A stretch of 64,000 nt of DNA from Paraspadella gotoi (lineage: Eukaryota; Chaetognatha). The position numbers and the translations under genes were made by a program. The notes under the pieces are model-generated. The model did not search any database and was not told the origin of the DNA. It saw only the letters and a program-made list of their open reading frames with translations. Within the stretch, counting starts at the first letter, position 1, and each line of letters begins with the position of its first letter. This document shows positions 11,915 through 25,321 of this stretch, piece after piece. The stretch is from the NCBI GenBank assembly GCA_051294375.1, contig CM119263.1, forward strand, positions 12,875,723 through 12,939,722. The letters are read 5' to 3'.

Positions 11915-14900
11915 TATCTCAAATAAATTTTTTGTTCTCAAGAGCTCCACTCTATTGCACAATATTGTCCGTCTTTACGACTCTGTAAGTTCTTTTAATG
12001 CTATAATTAACTTTTAGGCTTTCATGACACTCATTCATCTTTCATTCATTCAATAAAAAAAGTTCAGATCCTAGCTGTTTCAAACGAAAGCGATCCTCCG
12101 CTGTATCCGTGTTATTCCCAGTTCCCGGTCGCTAAATTTGATCCGTCGATTCCCCGTCCGCCGATCCGCTTCTTTATTTTCCTTTATTTTCCCTAATTTT
12201 CTTCCCTTTGCTTTCTCCTTGTTCCAGTACTTTTCTCTCAGCTTTTTCTTTTTTTCTTCTTAAGCCTCAAGAAGGAAAAATATATCTGCGACAAGAATGA
12301 AGCGTAATGGAGTTGTTGATGGACAGACGTGAATATCTCTCCTCTCTCTCTCTCTCCCCTCTCTCCTCTCCTACTCTCTTGTCTCTCGTCTCTCTCTCTC
12401 CTATCTTTATCTCTATCTCTCTCCACTCAGAAAACTCCTTTCGACATTGTTCTACTAAGTTTTTCCTGAAGAAAACAGAGGTGATAGTAAGAGTATTTTC
12501 TTTTTATGCAGGTATCGATTGATCTTATCTTTAGCTTACCGCAAAGTATTAAACGTTCTGAAGAGTTATGGTCGGTGGTTTAAATGTAACTGACCGCGAC
12601 CTTCCGCGGTACATGACCTGAACACGGATCATTTATTATATGTCATAATCTCATTTCTCGCTCTCTTCTCTCTCTCTCTCCTTTCTCTCTCGTCTTCTCT
12701 CTCTCTCTCTTCGTCTCTCTCTCCTCCTCTCTCTGTCGTCCAGAATGTAAGCTGTTTTTTCCCCACTTCCTTCCTTTTTTATATTCACGGCTCCGCTTTT
12801 CGTCCAACTCCTTCTTCTCAAAGGTATGTAAATTTTATGCCTCTTGATCCCCCTGAATGTTTTCCTCTTTTGCATATTTAAACGTCGCGGAGAAAGCGAC
12901 GAAAAAGGGGACTTAAATATGAAAGTATCTGTGCAAGATTAAAGGTTTCGTCCGAGCTACCTTATGGTAGGGGGCAGAGACGACGAATCGTTCGATTCTG
13001 AGGAAACCGTTTTAAGAGATCTTTTTGACATGGTCGATATAATGAAATTTCATGAAAATTTATTCTCAGTGTATGTAGTGAAGCTGAGCGTGGAGAGTTT
13101 TGTGGAACTCAAACTGATTTGAACAAGACGACGAATCAACGACGAAGACGAATAAATTGTAAAAAAAAACTTGGGTTGAGAATTGGGCCCAACAGAAATA
13201 AGAGAGATCGCTCGAGAGCCATAATCAGAAAGAATCTACTATCGATTTTGTTATCAAATTACGGTGAAAAATCTTGTCGATGAACAGAAGGGAACATATC
13301 GCCATATCGGCTATGTCTTTTGATCGTGTCAGAATAAAATATTCATACTAAAATATAGGAAGTAAAAAAAAAACTTGAATAATTTTGTCGAACGATGAAA
13401 AAGACAAAATGGCCGTGTGGATACAAGCTCGCCCAATATTTGATACGTTCTTGTGATAAGAACTAGAACGGTGATCGTGTGGATCGTATCCAGAATGCTA
13501 AAAACACAAAAAGCAGGTGCGAAATAAACGCGGGGAAAAAGTAAGCGCTTGCAAGAGTCGCCTTTCATTTTCCCTTCACGATTCGGTCGCCTCATTCCCT
13601 GACGACAGAGACGACGACGACGAAAACGAAGACATAACGATAACAACAGCGTCGAACCTCGAGAGATCGCCCTCGAGATGAATCGTAAAAACGCTTTCGG
13701 TTTTTACGACTTTGTTCTTGTCGTGCGTCGCTGTTCTCGGCTTGGTCGTCGCGTCCGTCGTCGGCGTCCGGTCTTCTTCTTCTTTTTCAGTCGTTTGTCG
13801 TCCCGAGCTCATCTCGCTATGGAAAAAAGCATTCCCGCGAGCACTTTCAGTATTGAGCCACACGTGACCTTCAAAAACGTGACTTTCGATCACGTGACCT
13901 TCCTGCCACGCCTCCGCGTGACTTCAACGTTTTTGATTTTCACTCGTGGAAGTTTTCGCTCGTGATTAGCCATTTCCAATTTTTTTCAAAACTTAAGAAC
14001 ATGTTATACTTATAAATGCTCTTCGTTTCGATTATATACAAGTTTTTTCGTATCATTCCAGATTGAAGTCTCCTCTCTCTCCTCTCTCTCATCATCTCTC
14101 TCTCTCATCCTTTTTTTCTCTCTCACTTCATGATTATCAGTATCCTCCCCATTCAAATAAGTTCATAAACCATGCAACCTGTCAATAACTTGTCTCTCCA
14201 AACTTTCTGCTTTCAATAACTGCCGCGTCATCTCCTACCTCCAGCACAGCACCCTTAACCCTCACTCCACGAACCAGCCTCAAACATCCCAGTGATCGGT
14301 ATCTCTTCTTAGCCATCCGTCCTCCTCGTTCTCATCATCATCAGAGGGACCGAATATGAATAACACAGCGGAGATTCAATCTTGTAACGTCGAGAGTGAG
14401 AATTACATTAAATGACGTACAAGTTTCGGGCCGGAGGAAGTAATCCTAACTTAAAACCGCGATCCAATAACTCCCGTTACAAAGGCTTTTCTTACGATGT
14501 CGAATATCTATCTTGGCTAACGAAGTTTATCTTTGTTCCTCGTCATGAGGATGTTAATTTTGTTGGGCAGAAGTTTTGTGTGTCCATCATATACGTCGAA
14601 ACCTCAAGGCCAAATCACCCGTTGGACGATTCTCGGAGAAACCGCGAAGGTTCATAAGGCGCCCGCGTCCTCGGTGGACCATCAATTCGCGGTCCGAGCC
14701 GGCTTAACGGGCAGCCCGAACGGACAGAATCGTGCGGGCAGCGGCGATAGGACCAGCGCTGCGGGAAGGAAAGGAGTACGTTGCAGCTGGATAAAAAAAA
14801 AAATCTATATATAAGACGCTAATCTTTAATTCATGATGAAGTTTTTTTTATGGCTTAATTGCTGAGGATTCGAGCCCATGAATGGATTTATTATTACTTA

Positions 14901-16412
14901 ACTCTTCAACTTGACCCGCTTTCGGGGTCAACAACTACACAAAACGTAACAGCACATGACGCCGGAACGGAGATTAACAGTCAAGTGCATTCTCATAAGT
15001 AATCCGCTTACATTTTTACTATCATACATGAGAGACCCAGACTTGCTACTTGCGCAGCTGGCATTGCCTTCCTTCACAGAGTTCCCTTCTCTCGCAACTT
15101 CATCTTCGCCGTTTCGATCCTTGTGGAGGCGACAGCGCCGATCTCAGTCGCACGCAGCACTTTTTCTCACGACAGAGGAAGAAGGCAGATGCTAACGACG
15201 TTCGTGAATGAGTGGCAACACAGTTCACTTTTTCCGTAAAATTGCAATACCTAATATTACCTTTTTCTCTTATTTTAGAGATAATAGGTTTTAACATTCT
15301 ACTTATATTTTGGAGTTCATACAACTATTTTATGCTTAACTTTTTTATTTGAATTGGGTTGAAGATGTTAATATTTGTTTGCGTGCCTTCTCCGAAATTT
15401 TTTTTCCCATTGCTTTGATATACATTTCATCTTTCGTAAGAGGGATGGTTTTGCTTTTTTTTTTTTGGTTTGTAATTTCTCCTCTTCACTATTTCACAAA
15501 CGTTTATCGCTTACCTAATAAATTTTTTCCTCTCCTAAAATCATTTCTCAGTACTGTTTTTTTTTAAACAAATTTCGTTTTCATAAATAAAAATTTTAAA
15601 ATTATCCATATCTATTTCTCTATTTATTTACTATCGGCTATCCAAGTTTTCAATGACAGAACCAGAATTGTTGTCGAGCGAAATGAAGGAAAAAAAACCT
15701 AAACTCAACCCATAAATACAAAGAGAAAAATTTTAAAAACAAGAAACAAAAAATAAAAAAGATAAAAAAACGAGAAACGAGATGAATAAGAAATAAATTC
15801 GAAACATTAGAAGAAAGAAAAAAAGAGAGCAGGAAAGAGGATGCACAGATGATCAATCTTCGATGGAAACAGAAAAAAATACAAAAGGAAGCGCGAAGAT
15901 GGAACTCATGACGTATTCCTATTGAGAAAAAGAGCTTGAAAATGGAAGAATGACGGTGTCTTTTCGGCCGGACGAGGATATATCTTTACGTCGGGAAAAA
16001 TTCGGACCGAAAACTGTGGCAATTTATAACTGGATTTTTTTCAATGATTGAGCAAAATGAAACGTTTTGAAAATGATAACATTGATCCTTGGATTAAAAT
16101 TGGTTGGACGGCACACGTACTGTCGTTACTTCCGGCGCTTGATGCGTTATCAGTACTTGAATTACTCTCATCCCTGCGCTTACACTCTTCTCATCCGCTA
16201 ATAGAAATTTTTAAGTTTATATCGACAAACATCCAGAGAGATTTGTGTCAGCAAGATACAGATAATTGAAGAAAATATAATTCGAACAACGACTTTTTCC
16301 TTTTGAAGTGAAATATAACCGATAGTGTCTCAGTACAAAATGATAATTCTGAGCTTCTCTCTCTCTTCTCTCTCCCCCTCTCTCCTCGTCCTCTCTCTCT
16401 CTCCTCTCCTCT

Positions 16413-16454
<42 letters not shown>

Positions 16455-17255
16455 CCCCTTTTCCTCCCTCATCTCATTCCTCCTCCCACTTCAGAATTTC
16501 ATGCCTTTCCATTTTTAATGTCTTTCGCACAATTCCAGAATTCGTTTCCTGCTTCATCACACGCACGACTCCACCTTCATCTCTCTTCGTCTTACTCCGC
16601 CTGTACAGTCCAGGCAAAACCCAGTAGACCAGCGGCAGGCTTTTAACACTCCGATAAATGAGAGAGAAAAAAAACTTATTTCGAATGTATTCGATGGTAC
16701 TTCGCCTTTTTACTGCCACCGCATCATATTTTTTAATTTATTTTCTTTAAGATGGCAGACTGGATAGCTAGATAGATTATTCATAATTTTAAAAAAGGAA
16801 TTCCGGTATAGACGAAGACGCGACGGCCACCCGAAATTACTCTTCTTTGCGGCCCTGAGAAGGGCAATTTGGTCGAATTAATTTTGATTACCCAAAATTA
16901 AACACTATAGATCGCGATCGAACGAGGAAGAGATTGTCGATTAGCAGAATTTTTACATGTCAGAAAAATTAAAAAAACGTCGAGTACCGTGACTGAACAA
17001 AGACGACGATACTTAATCTTGGCTCCAACTTCTCAACGTTGACCAGAGAAGATGATAAATGAAGAAGTTGGTCTCTTTGAAACGCCCAGGTTCTTTTTGG
17101 TTGTGCGAAATAATCCAAGGCGCTTTCCGGTTCCCGTGCGCGCTGACTTACTTACTATCTCTCTCTCTGTCCTCTCTGCTCTCCTCTTTCTCTTCCTCTC
17201 CTCTCTCTCCTCTTCTCCTCTCCCTCTCTCCTCTTCTCTCTCTCTCTCATCTCTC

Positions 17256-17299
<44 letters not shown>

Positions 17300-17765
17300 G
17301 CTCCATCTTCTTCCCTCTCTCCCACTCTCTCTCTCCTTCTCCTCCCTCTCTCTCTCTCTCTCTCTTCCCCTCGAAAATGAGAGAGTTCAACTGAATAAAT
17401 TTCTCACACTTTCCCTCTTCCTTTCTTTTTTCCCCTCGAAGAAGTCGCTTATATCTGTTTGTGTATCTATGATGAAAGGTGAGTTTCTTTGGTGAGATTT
17501 TTTTTGCTCGTGCGCGACGCATCGACGGCGCGTGACTCGGCGCGAAATAGAGCGGAGGTGCAAAGATTGAGGAGGGTGCGGCCCACGCGGGGCAGCTGGC
17601 TGGCGCAACTGCGTCTTCGTCGGGCGCCACCGTTGGCCACTGGTGCGCATTGGCCGCGGTTGGCTTTCCGTTTTTTTTGGTTTGTTGCGTTAAACTTTAA
17701 CGCCACCTGACGGTTTCAAGCATAAACAAGCGCCAATCTTTCAAATGCAAAAGCAACGACACACT
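11915..17765 (+). repeat. Left arm of a giant inverted repeat (~5.9 kb)
   Basis: The whole arm is matched, in reverse complement and in order, by 17956-23885. Anchor: TCTATTGCACAATATTGTCC at 11951-11970 has its exact reverse complement at 23828-23847. The GC islet at 17500-17700 has its mirror at 18060-18260. Differences seen are mostly single-base indels plus microsatellite length changes. The arm starts 29 bp after a 25-N gap. It contains no confident gene, only CT arrays and GC-rich islets at 13570-13930, 14650-14780 and 17500-17700. Confidence 0.85.
13859..13922 (+). promoter_or_regulatory. Cluster of CACGTG E-boxes in a GC islet
   Basis: CACGTGACC occurs at 13861-13869 and again at 13891-13899, where it is inside the palindrome TCACGTGA at 13890-13897. 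Related ACGTGAC and CGTGAC sites lie at about 13877 and 13916. Mirror copies lie at about 21835-21900 in the right arm of the inverted repeat. TCACGTGA is the core of MITF/TFE-type (CLEAR) sites. The nearby GC-rich DNA could be a promoter, but no attached gene was found. Confidence 0.35.
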
Positions 17766-17766
17766 G

Positions 17767-17856
<90 letters not shown>

Positions 17857-17955
17857 ATTTTCTATCCAGGACAGAAAAATAATTGGCTAAAAAAGTCAGA
17901 AAAACAGAGGTAGCGGTTGAACTCGGGTTAGAAACACGCGTTCGGCTGTCTCCCA
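17766..17955. repeat. Centre of the giant inverted repeat with (GA)n array
   Basis: This is the roughly 190-bp unpaired spacer between the arms. It holds an interrupted (GA)n run at 17768-17858 followed by about 95 bp of unique sequence. Confidence 0.8.
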
Positions 17956-18365
17956 CAGTGTGTCGTTGCTTTTGGATTTGAAAGATTGGCGCTCTGTTTA
18001 TGCTTGAAACCGTCAGGTCGTTAAAGTTTAACGCATAACAAACCAAAAAAAACGGAAAGCCAACCGCGGCCAATGGCGGCACCAGTGGCCAACGGTGGCG
18101 CCCGACGAAGACGCAGTTGCGCCAGCCAGCTGCCCCCGCCCGTGGGCCGCACCCTGCCCTCAATCTTGGCACCTCCCGCTCTATTTCGCGCCAGTCACGC
18201 GCCGTCGATGCGTCGGCGGCACGAGCAAAGAAAAATCTCACCAAAGAAACTCACCTTTCATCATAGATACACAAACAGATAAGCGACTTCTTCGAGGGGA
18301 AAAAAGGAAAGGAAGAGGGAAAGTGTGAGAAAATTTATTCAGTTGAACTCTCTCATTTTCGAGGG

Positions 18366-18697
18366 NNNNNNNNNNNNNNNNNNNNNNNNNNNNNNNNNNN
18401 NNNNNNNNNNNNNNNNNNNNNNNNNNNNNNNNNNNNNNNNNNNNNNNNNNNNNNNNNNNNNNNNNNNNNNNNNNNNNNNNNNNNNNNNNNNNNNNNNNNN
18501 NNNNNNNNNNNNNNNNNNNNNNNNNNNNNNNNNNNNNNNNNNNNNNNNNNNNNNNNNNNNNNNNNNNNNNNNNNNNNNNNNNNNNNNNNNNNNNNNNNNN
18601 NNNNNNNNNNNNNNNNNNNNNNNNNNNNNNNNNNNNNNNNNNNNNNNNNNNNNNNNNNNNNNNNNNNNNNNNNNNNNNNNNNNNNNNNNNNNNNNNN
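18366..18697. other. Assembly gap (332 N)
   Basis: This N run lies inside the right arm and replaces the mirror of the CT-rich stretch 17026-17368. Confidence 1.
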
Positions 18698-19285
18698 GAG
18701 CCAAGATTAAAGTATCGTCGTCTTTGTCAGTCACGGTACTCGACGTTTTTTTAATTTTTCTGACATGTAAAATTCTGCTAATCGACAATCTCTTCCTCTT
18801 TTCTCTACCTCATCTAGATAGGTAATTTTTGGGTTAATCAAAAATTAATTCGACCAAATTGCTTTCCTTCGCAGCCGCAAATAAGAGTAATTTCGGTGGC
18901 GTCGGCCGTCGTTCGTCTATACCGGAATCCTTTTAAAATATGAAAATTAAAATCTATCTGTATCCAGTCTGCCATCTTAAAGAAATTAATTAAAAAAATA
19001 TGACTGCGGTGAGTAAAAAGGCACGAAGTTGACCATCGAATTACAATCGAAATAAAGTTTTTTTTTTCTCTCTCATTTACTCGGATTTAAAACCGCCGCT
19101 TCTACTGGGTTTTGCCTTGGGACTTTTACAGCCGAAAGACGAAGAGAGCTGAATTTTGGAGCCGTCGTAAAACAGAAACGAATTCTGCAATTGTGCGAAA
19201 GACAATTTAAAAATGGAAAGCATAGAAATTCTGAAGTGTGGAGGAGGAATGAGGAGAGGGGAGGAGAGAGGGGAGAGAGAGAGAG

Positions 19286-19332
<47 letters not shown>

Positions 19333-21639
19333 GAGAGAGAGAGAGAGAGAGAGAGCAAGGGAGAGAGAGAGAGAGAGAGCTCAGAATTTATCATTTTTGT
19401 ACTGATGACACTTCGGTTATATTTCACTTCAAAAGGAAAAAAGTCGTTGTTCGAATTATATTTTTCTTCAATTATACTTGTTACTTGCTAGACACAAAAT
19501 CTCGTTTGACTTTGTCATACTAAACTTAAAATTTCATTAGCGGATAATAATTAACCAATTAATCTAATTCAAGTACTGATAACGCATCAAGCGCCGGAAG
19601 TAACGACAGTAACGTGTGCCGTCCAACCAATTTTAATCCAAGGATCAATGTTATCATTTTCAGAAACGTTTCATTTTTTCTCAATCATGAAAAAAAAATC
19701 CAGTTTTTTATAAATTGCCACAGTTTTTCGGCCGAATTTTTTCCGACGTAAAGAATATATCCTCGTCCTCGAAAAGACACGTCATTCCTTCCATTTTCAA
19801 GCTCTTTTTCTCAATAGGAAACGTCATGAGTTCCATCTTCGCGCTCCTTTTGTATTTTTTTTCTGTTTCCATCGAAGATGTTGATCATCTGTCATCCTCT
19901 TTCTGCTCTCTTTTTTTCTTTCTTTCTAATGTTTCGAATTTATTTCTTATTCATCTCGTTTCTCGTTTTTTTATCTTTTTATTTTTCTTTGTTTCTCTGT
20001 TTTTAAAATTTTTCTCTTTTATTTATTTCCTTTAGTTTTTTAGTTTTTTTTCCTTTCATTTTTCGCTCGACAACAATTCTGTTCTGTCATTTGAAAACTT
20101 GGATAGCCGATAAGTAAATAAATAGATAAATAGATATGGATAATTTTTAAAATTTTTATTTATGAAAACGAATATTTTGTTTGAAAAAAGAAAACAGTAC
20201 TTGAGAAATGATATTAGGAGAGGAAAAAAATGTTTAGGGTAAGCGATAAACGTTTTGTGAAATGAGTGAAAGAGGAGAAAATAAACAAAAACAAAAAAGC
20301 AAAAACCATCCCTCTTACGAAAAGATGAAATATATCAAGAATGGGAAAAAAAATTTCGGAGAAGGCACGCAACAAATATTAAACGATCTTCCAACCCAAT
20401 CAAATAAAAAAGTTAAGCATAAAATATTGATGAACTCAAAATATAAAGTTAGAATGTTAAAACCTATAATCTCTTAAAATAAGAGAAAAAAGGTAATATA
20501 GGTATTGCAATTTAACGAGAAAAAGTGAACCTGTGTGCCACTCATTCACGAACGTCGTTAGATCTGCCTTCTTCCTCTGTGTGAAGAAAAGTGCTGCGTG
20601 CGACGTGAGATCGGCCTGTCGCCTCCACCAAGGATCAGACGGCGCGAAGATGAAGTCTGCGAGAGAAGGAACTCTGTGAAGGCAAGGCAATGCCAGCTGC
20701 GCAAGTAGCAAGGTCCTGGTCTCTCATGTATGAGTAAAAATGTAAGCATTACTTATAGAATTCATGACTGTTAATCTCCGTTCCGCGTCATTGCTGTACT
20801 TTTTGTAGTTGTTGCCCCGAAAGCGGCGGTCAAGTTGAAGAGTAAGTAAATAATAAATCCATCATGGGCTCGAATCTCAGCAGATTAAGCATAAAAAACT
20901 CATCATGATAAAATAGCGTCTTATATATAGATTTTTTTTTTTTTTTATCCAGTGCAACGTTACTCCTTCGCTCTACCCGCAGCGCTGTCCTATCGCGCTG
21001 CCCGCACGATCTGTCCCGTTCGGGCTGCCCGTTAGCCGGCTCGGACCGCGGAATTGATGGTCCCACCGCGAGGACGCGGCCGCCTTGACCTTCGCGGTTT
21101 CTCCGAAGAATCTGTCCAACGGGTGATTTGGCCTGAGGGTTTCGACGTCATATGATTGGACACACAACAACGTCCCAACAAAATTAACATCCTCATGGAC
21201 CGAGGAACAAAGATAAACTTCGTTAGCAAGATTAGATATTCGACATCGTAAGAAAAGCCTTGTAACCGGGAGTTATTGGAATCGCGTTTAAGTTAGGATA
21301 CTTCCTCCGGCCCGAAACTTGTTACGTCATTTAATGTAATTCTCCACTCTCGACGTCACAAGATGGAATCCTCCGCTCGTGTTATTCATATTTCGGGTCT
21401 GATGATGAGAACGAGGAGGACCGGATGGCGAAGAGAGATATTCCGAATCACTCTGGGATGTTCGAGGGCGGGTTCGTGGGAGGTGGAGGGTAAGGGGTGC
21501 TGGGGTGCTGGGGTAGGAGATGACGCGGAGTTATTGAAGCAGAAAATTTGGAGAGATCCAATGTTATCTGACAAGGTTGATGGTTTATGAACTTATTTGA
21601 ATGGTGGAGGGATACTGATAATCATGAAGTGAGAGAGAG

Positions 21640-21695
<56 letters not shown>

Positions 21696-23365
21696 CAATC
21701 TGGAATGATACGAAAAAACTTGTAATATAATCGAAACGAAGAGCATTTTACAGTATAACAATTCTTAGTTTTTAAAAAAAATTGGAATGGCTAATCACGA
21801 GCGAAAACTTCACGAGTGAAAATAAAAACTTGAAGGTCACGCGAGGGCGTGGCCGAGGAAGGTCACGTGATCGAAAGTCACGTTTTGAAGGTCACGTGTG
21901 GCTTCAATACTGAAAGTTGCTCGGGAATGCTTTTTTCCATAGCAGAGATGACGTCGGGACGACAAACGACGAAAAAGAAGAAGAAGACGACGCCGACGAC
22001 GACGCCGACGACCCAAGCCGAAGAACAGCGACGCACGACAAGAACAAAGTCGTAAAAACCGAAAGCGTTTTTTACGATTCATCCTCGAGGGCGATCTCTC
22101 GAGGTTCGACGCTGTTGTTATCGTTATGTCTTTCGTTGTCGTCGTCGTCGTCGTCCTGTCGTCAGAATGGAGGCGACCGTAATCGTGAAGGGAAAATGAA
22201 AGGCGACTCTTGCAAGCGCTTACTTTTTTCCCCCGCGTTTATTTCGCACCTGCTTTTTGTGTTTTAGCATCTGGATACGATTCCACACGATCACGTTCTA
22301 GTTTTTAATCACAAGAAGGTATCAAATATTGGGCCGAGTCTTGTATCCACAACGTTTTGTCTTTTTCATCCGTTCGACAAATTATTCAAGTTTTTTTTTT
22401 ACTTCTTATATTTAGTAATGAATATTTTATTCTGACCACATCAAAATGAGATAGCCGATATGGCGATATGTCACCTTTCTGTTCATCGACAAGATTTTTC
22501 ACCTTAATTTGAGTAACAAAATCGATAGTTAAGATTCTTTCATCTTTTCTGATTATGCTCCTCGAGTAATCTCCCATTCTTATTTCTGTTGGGCCAATTC
22601 TCAACCCAAGTTTTTTTTTACAATTTATTCGTCTTCGTCGTTGTATTCGTCGTCGTTGTTCAAATCATTTGAGTTCCCAAACTCTCCTCGCTCAGCTTTC
22701 TCACTACATTACACTGAGAATAAATTTTCATGAAATTTTCATGTCGAATGTCAAAAAAGATCTCTCGGTTCCTCAGGAATCGAACGATTCGTCGTCTCTG
22801 CGCCCCTACCATAAGGTAGCTCGGACGAAACCTTTAATCTCTGCCACAGATACTTTCATATTTAAGTCCCCTTTTTTTCCGCTCGCTTTCTCCGCGACGT
22901 TAAATATGCAAAAGAGGAAAACATTTCAGGGGGAATCAAAGAGGCATAAAATTACATACCTGTTGAGAAGAAGGAGTTGGACGAAAAGCCGGAGCGTGAA
23001 TATAAAATAAGGGGGAAGGAAGTGGGGGAAAAACAGGGTTACATTCTGCGCGACGCACAAGAGAGACAGCAGAGAGAGAGAGAGAGCAGAGAAGAGAGAG
23101 AGAGAGAGAGAGAAATGAGAGTATGACAATTTATAAATACAAAATGATCCGTGTTCGGTCATGTAACCGCGGAAGGTCGCGTCAGGTTCATTTAAACCAC
23201 CGACCATAACTACTTCCAGTATCCGGTTTAATATTTGCGATAAGCTAAAGAATAAGATCAATGATACCTGCATAAAAAGAAAAATCACTTCTTACTATCC
23301 ACCTGGTGTATTCTTCAGGAAAAAAACTTAGTAAGAAACATATGTCGAAAGGAGTTTTCTGAGTG

Positions 23366-23375
23366 AGAGAGAGAT

Positions 23376-23450
<75 letters not shown>
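23366..23450 (+). repeat. (GA)n microsatellite
   Basis: The run lies in the right arm of the giant inverted repeat. The mirror site at 12340-12425 is a much more interrupted CT array. Confidence 0.95.
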
Positions 23451-23452
<2 letters not shown>

Positions 23453-24137
23453 CAACGTCTGTCTCATCAAACACACTCCATTACGCTTCATTCTTTGCGC
23501 AGGATATATTTTTCCTTTCTTGAGGCTTAAGAAGAAAAAAAAAAAGAAAAAGCGAGAGAAAAGTGACTAGGGAAAGCAAAGGAGAAAGCAAAGGGAAGAA
23601 AAAATTAAGGAAAATAAAGGAAAATAAAGGAAGCGGATCGGCGGACGGGGAAATCGACGGATCAATTAGCGACCGGGAGACTGGGAATAACACGATACAG
23701 CGGAGATCGTTTCGTTGAAAACAGCTAAGAATCTGAACTTTTTTTATTGAATGAATGAAAGATGAATGACATGAAAGCCGTAAAAAGTTATTATTACATT
23801 AAAAGAACTTACAAGAGTCGTAAAGACGGACAATATTGTGCAATAGAGTGGAGCTCTTGAGAACAAAATTTTTATTTTGAGAATATTGCATAACTTATCC
23901 TGCGAGTTTAGGTATATTATGAAATACAAAAAATATTTTGCCTCTTACTCTGAGGGGATCTAAACAGAAATATATAATATATTTGTAGTAGCACCTTATA
24001 AAATAGTAAATTATAAAAACAGATTCAGATTCCCTATAAAAAGTTTGACTAAAAATATAAAACATGTTATCAAAAATTCCTCTCTCACACTCTTCTTTTG
24101 CACAAATTCCCAACCTATTTTTAAAACTGTAAAAACG

Positions 24138-24173
24138 CTGATGAAGGCTTGAATTCAAAAGCCAAAACATATC
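24138..24173 (+). ncRNA. Hammerhead-like motif, mutated core
   Basis: CTGATGA is followed by a clean hairpin GGCTT...AAGCC, then AAAAC instead of GAAAC, so the conserved G is lost and cleavage is unlikely. The upstream sequence (CTTCTTTTGCACA) and a downstream ACAACGAAAAGAAA match the copies at 44749 and 24448. Confidence 0.4.
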
Positions 24174-24394
24174 AATATGAATAAAATAAATTTGTTGTAA
24201 AAATTTTTTTTATTATCAAACTAACAACGAAAAGAAATGATATTACATCATGTCTACCAAAAATTCCTATATCCTCAGTATTTAAAATAGAAAAAAAGGA
24301 TTAAATTCTTTATTTTTTTATTTTTTTGCATACAGTAAAAACTACTATATGACATAACTTTTTAATCGTTTTTCATGGTTTTAACATTGAAATA

Positions 24395-24517
24395 GTTAGA
24401 GAAAACAAAGTTTGTTTGTTTGAAAACAATAATTTTTATTTACATTGGACATGTTTCGACTCTTGCTTTAAGCCTTCATCAGCGTTGTTTTCAAACAAAC
24501 AAACTTTGTTTTCTCTA
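24395..24517. mobile_element. Short foldback carrying a hammerhead-like core
   Basis: AGAGAAAACAAAG at the left end and CTTTGTTTTCTCT at the right end are inverted, and the pairing extends through a GTTT repeat. The motif at 24448-24482 sits near the tip. The direct-repeat copy at about 31804-31935 keeps the arms imperfectly. Confidence 0.55.
24448..24482 (-). ncRNA. Hammerhead-ribozyme-like motif, core intact
   Basis: Read on the minus strand: CTGATGA, a helix II hairpin (GGCTT pairing with GAGTC through two G-T pairs), GAAAC, then ATGTC supplying the GTC cleavage triplet and a palindromic ACATGT minimal helix III. Long flanking complementarity (GTTTGTTTGAAAACAA and its reverse complement) could serve as distal stem I, but the proximal stem I is poor. 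An unpaired A follows CTGATGA. This is typical of minimal type I hammerheads in Penelope-like elements and retrozymes; activity is not shown. Confidence 0.5.
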
Positions 24518-25199
24518 TTTATACACAACGAAAAGAAAGGAAATAATATAATAACATTAAAATATTATATAACATATTTTACAAAAGTTTAAAAAATTTT
24601 TTTGGCCAATCAGAATCATTTCCTAAAAATGAAAACAATTTTTAAAAAAAAATTTATGCCTTTATAAGGATATTACTATAAAAAAAATTTAATTTCTGTT
24701 ATTTTTGTGCTTAAAAATTTTTGTTAAGGACTTGAATTTTATTAAATTTACATATATAAAGGAACGAAATAAATTTTGTAAAAGGACTCGAGCATTTCAT
24801 CGCTCCACCCTAATGTGCAAGTCGTATTATCCTCGCGTTCTGTCTCCTTTAACGACTTCACGTAATTTTTCTGCGAACTTTCGTCCTCAATCCGTTTTTT
24901 TTCCTTCAACTAACTCAAAATATAAATAAGTTTATATGTGTGATTTCTTGTGAAAAAAAAGTTGTATCGGTTAGGACACGTAGGATATTAGTAATTGACC
25001 CACAGTGCCGGGTATAGTCAAATTTAACTCACTTTAACAATATTTTTTAAAAAACGGAAAAGCCGAAAAACGGTAAAGCCCTGTAAGTTTGAGAGAGGTA
25101 AAAAATCTCGTGCCATCAATAAAATCAATAAAGCGAGTAAAAGGAGAGAGAGGAATGAGAAGCATAAAATGAAAGAAAACGAACTGAAGAGAAAAAAAA

Positions 25200-25321
<122 letters not shown>

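Larger units (their letters stand above)
17956..23885 (-). repeat. Right arm of the giant inverted repeat
   Basis: This is the reverse-complement copy of 11915-17765. It contains a 332-N run (18366-18697) that exactly replaces the mirror of 17026-17368, a CT-rich stretch of nearly the same length (about 343 nt). Homology stops near 23885, just before a segment with a hammerhead-like motif. Confidence 0.85.

Noticed and set aside
17052-17630. Long Ser-Leu and Arg-Glu frames
   Set aside because: These are translations of CT/GA microsatellites, as are the many similar Ser-Leu or Glu-Arg frames across the window.
24705-24929. Frame rich in Lys, Phe and Ser downstream of a hammerhead-like site, considered as a retroelement ORF
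   Set aside because: No reverse transcriptase or GIY-YIG motif is visible, and the frame is broken in the second copy of unit A.
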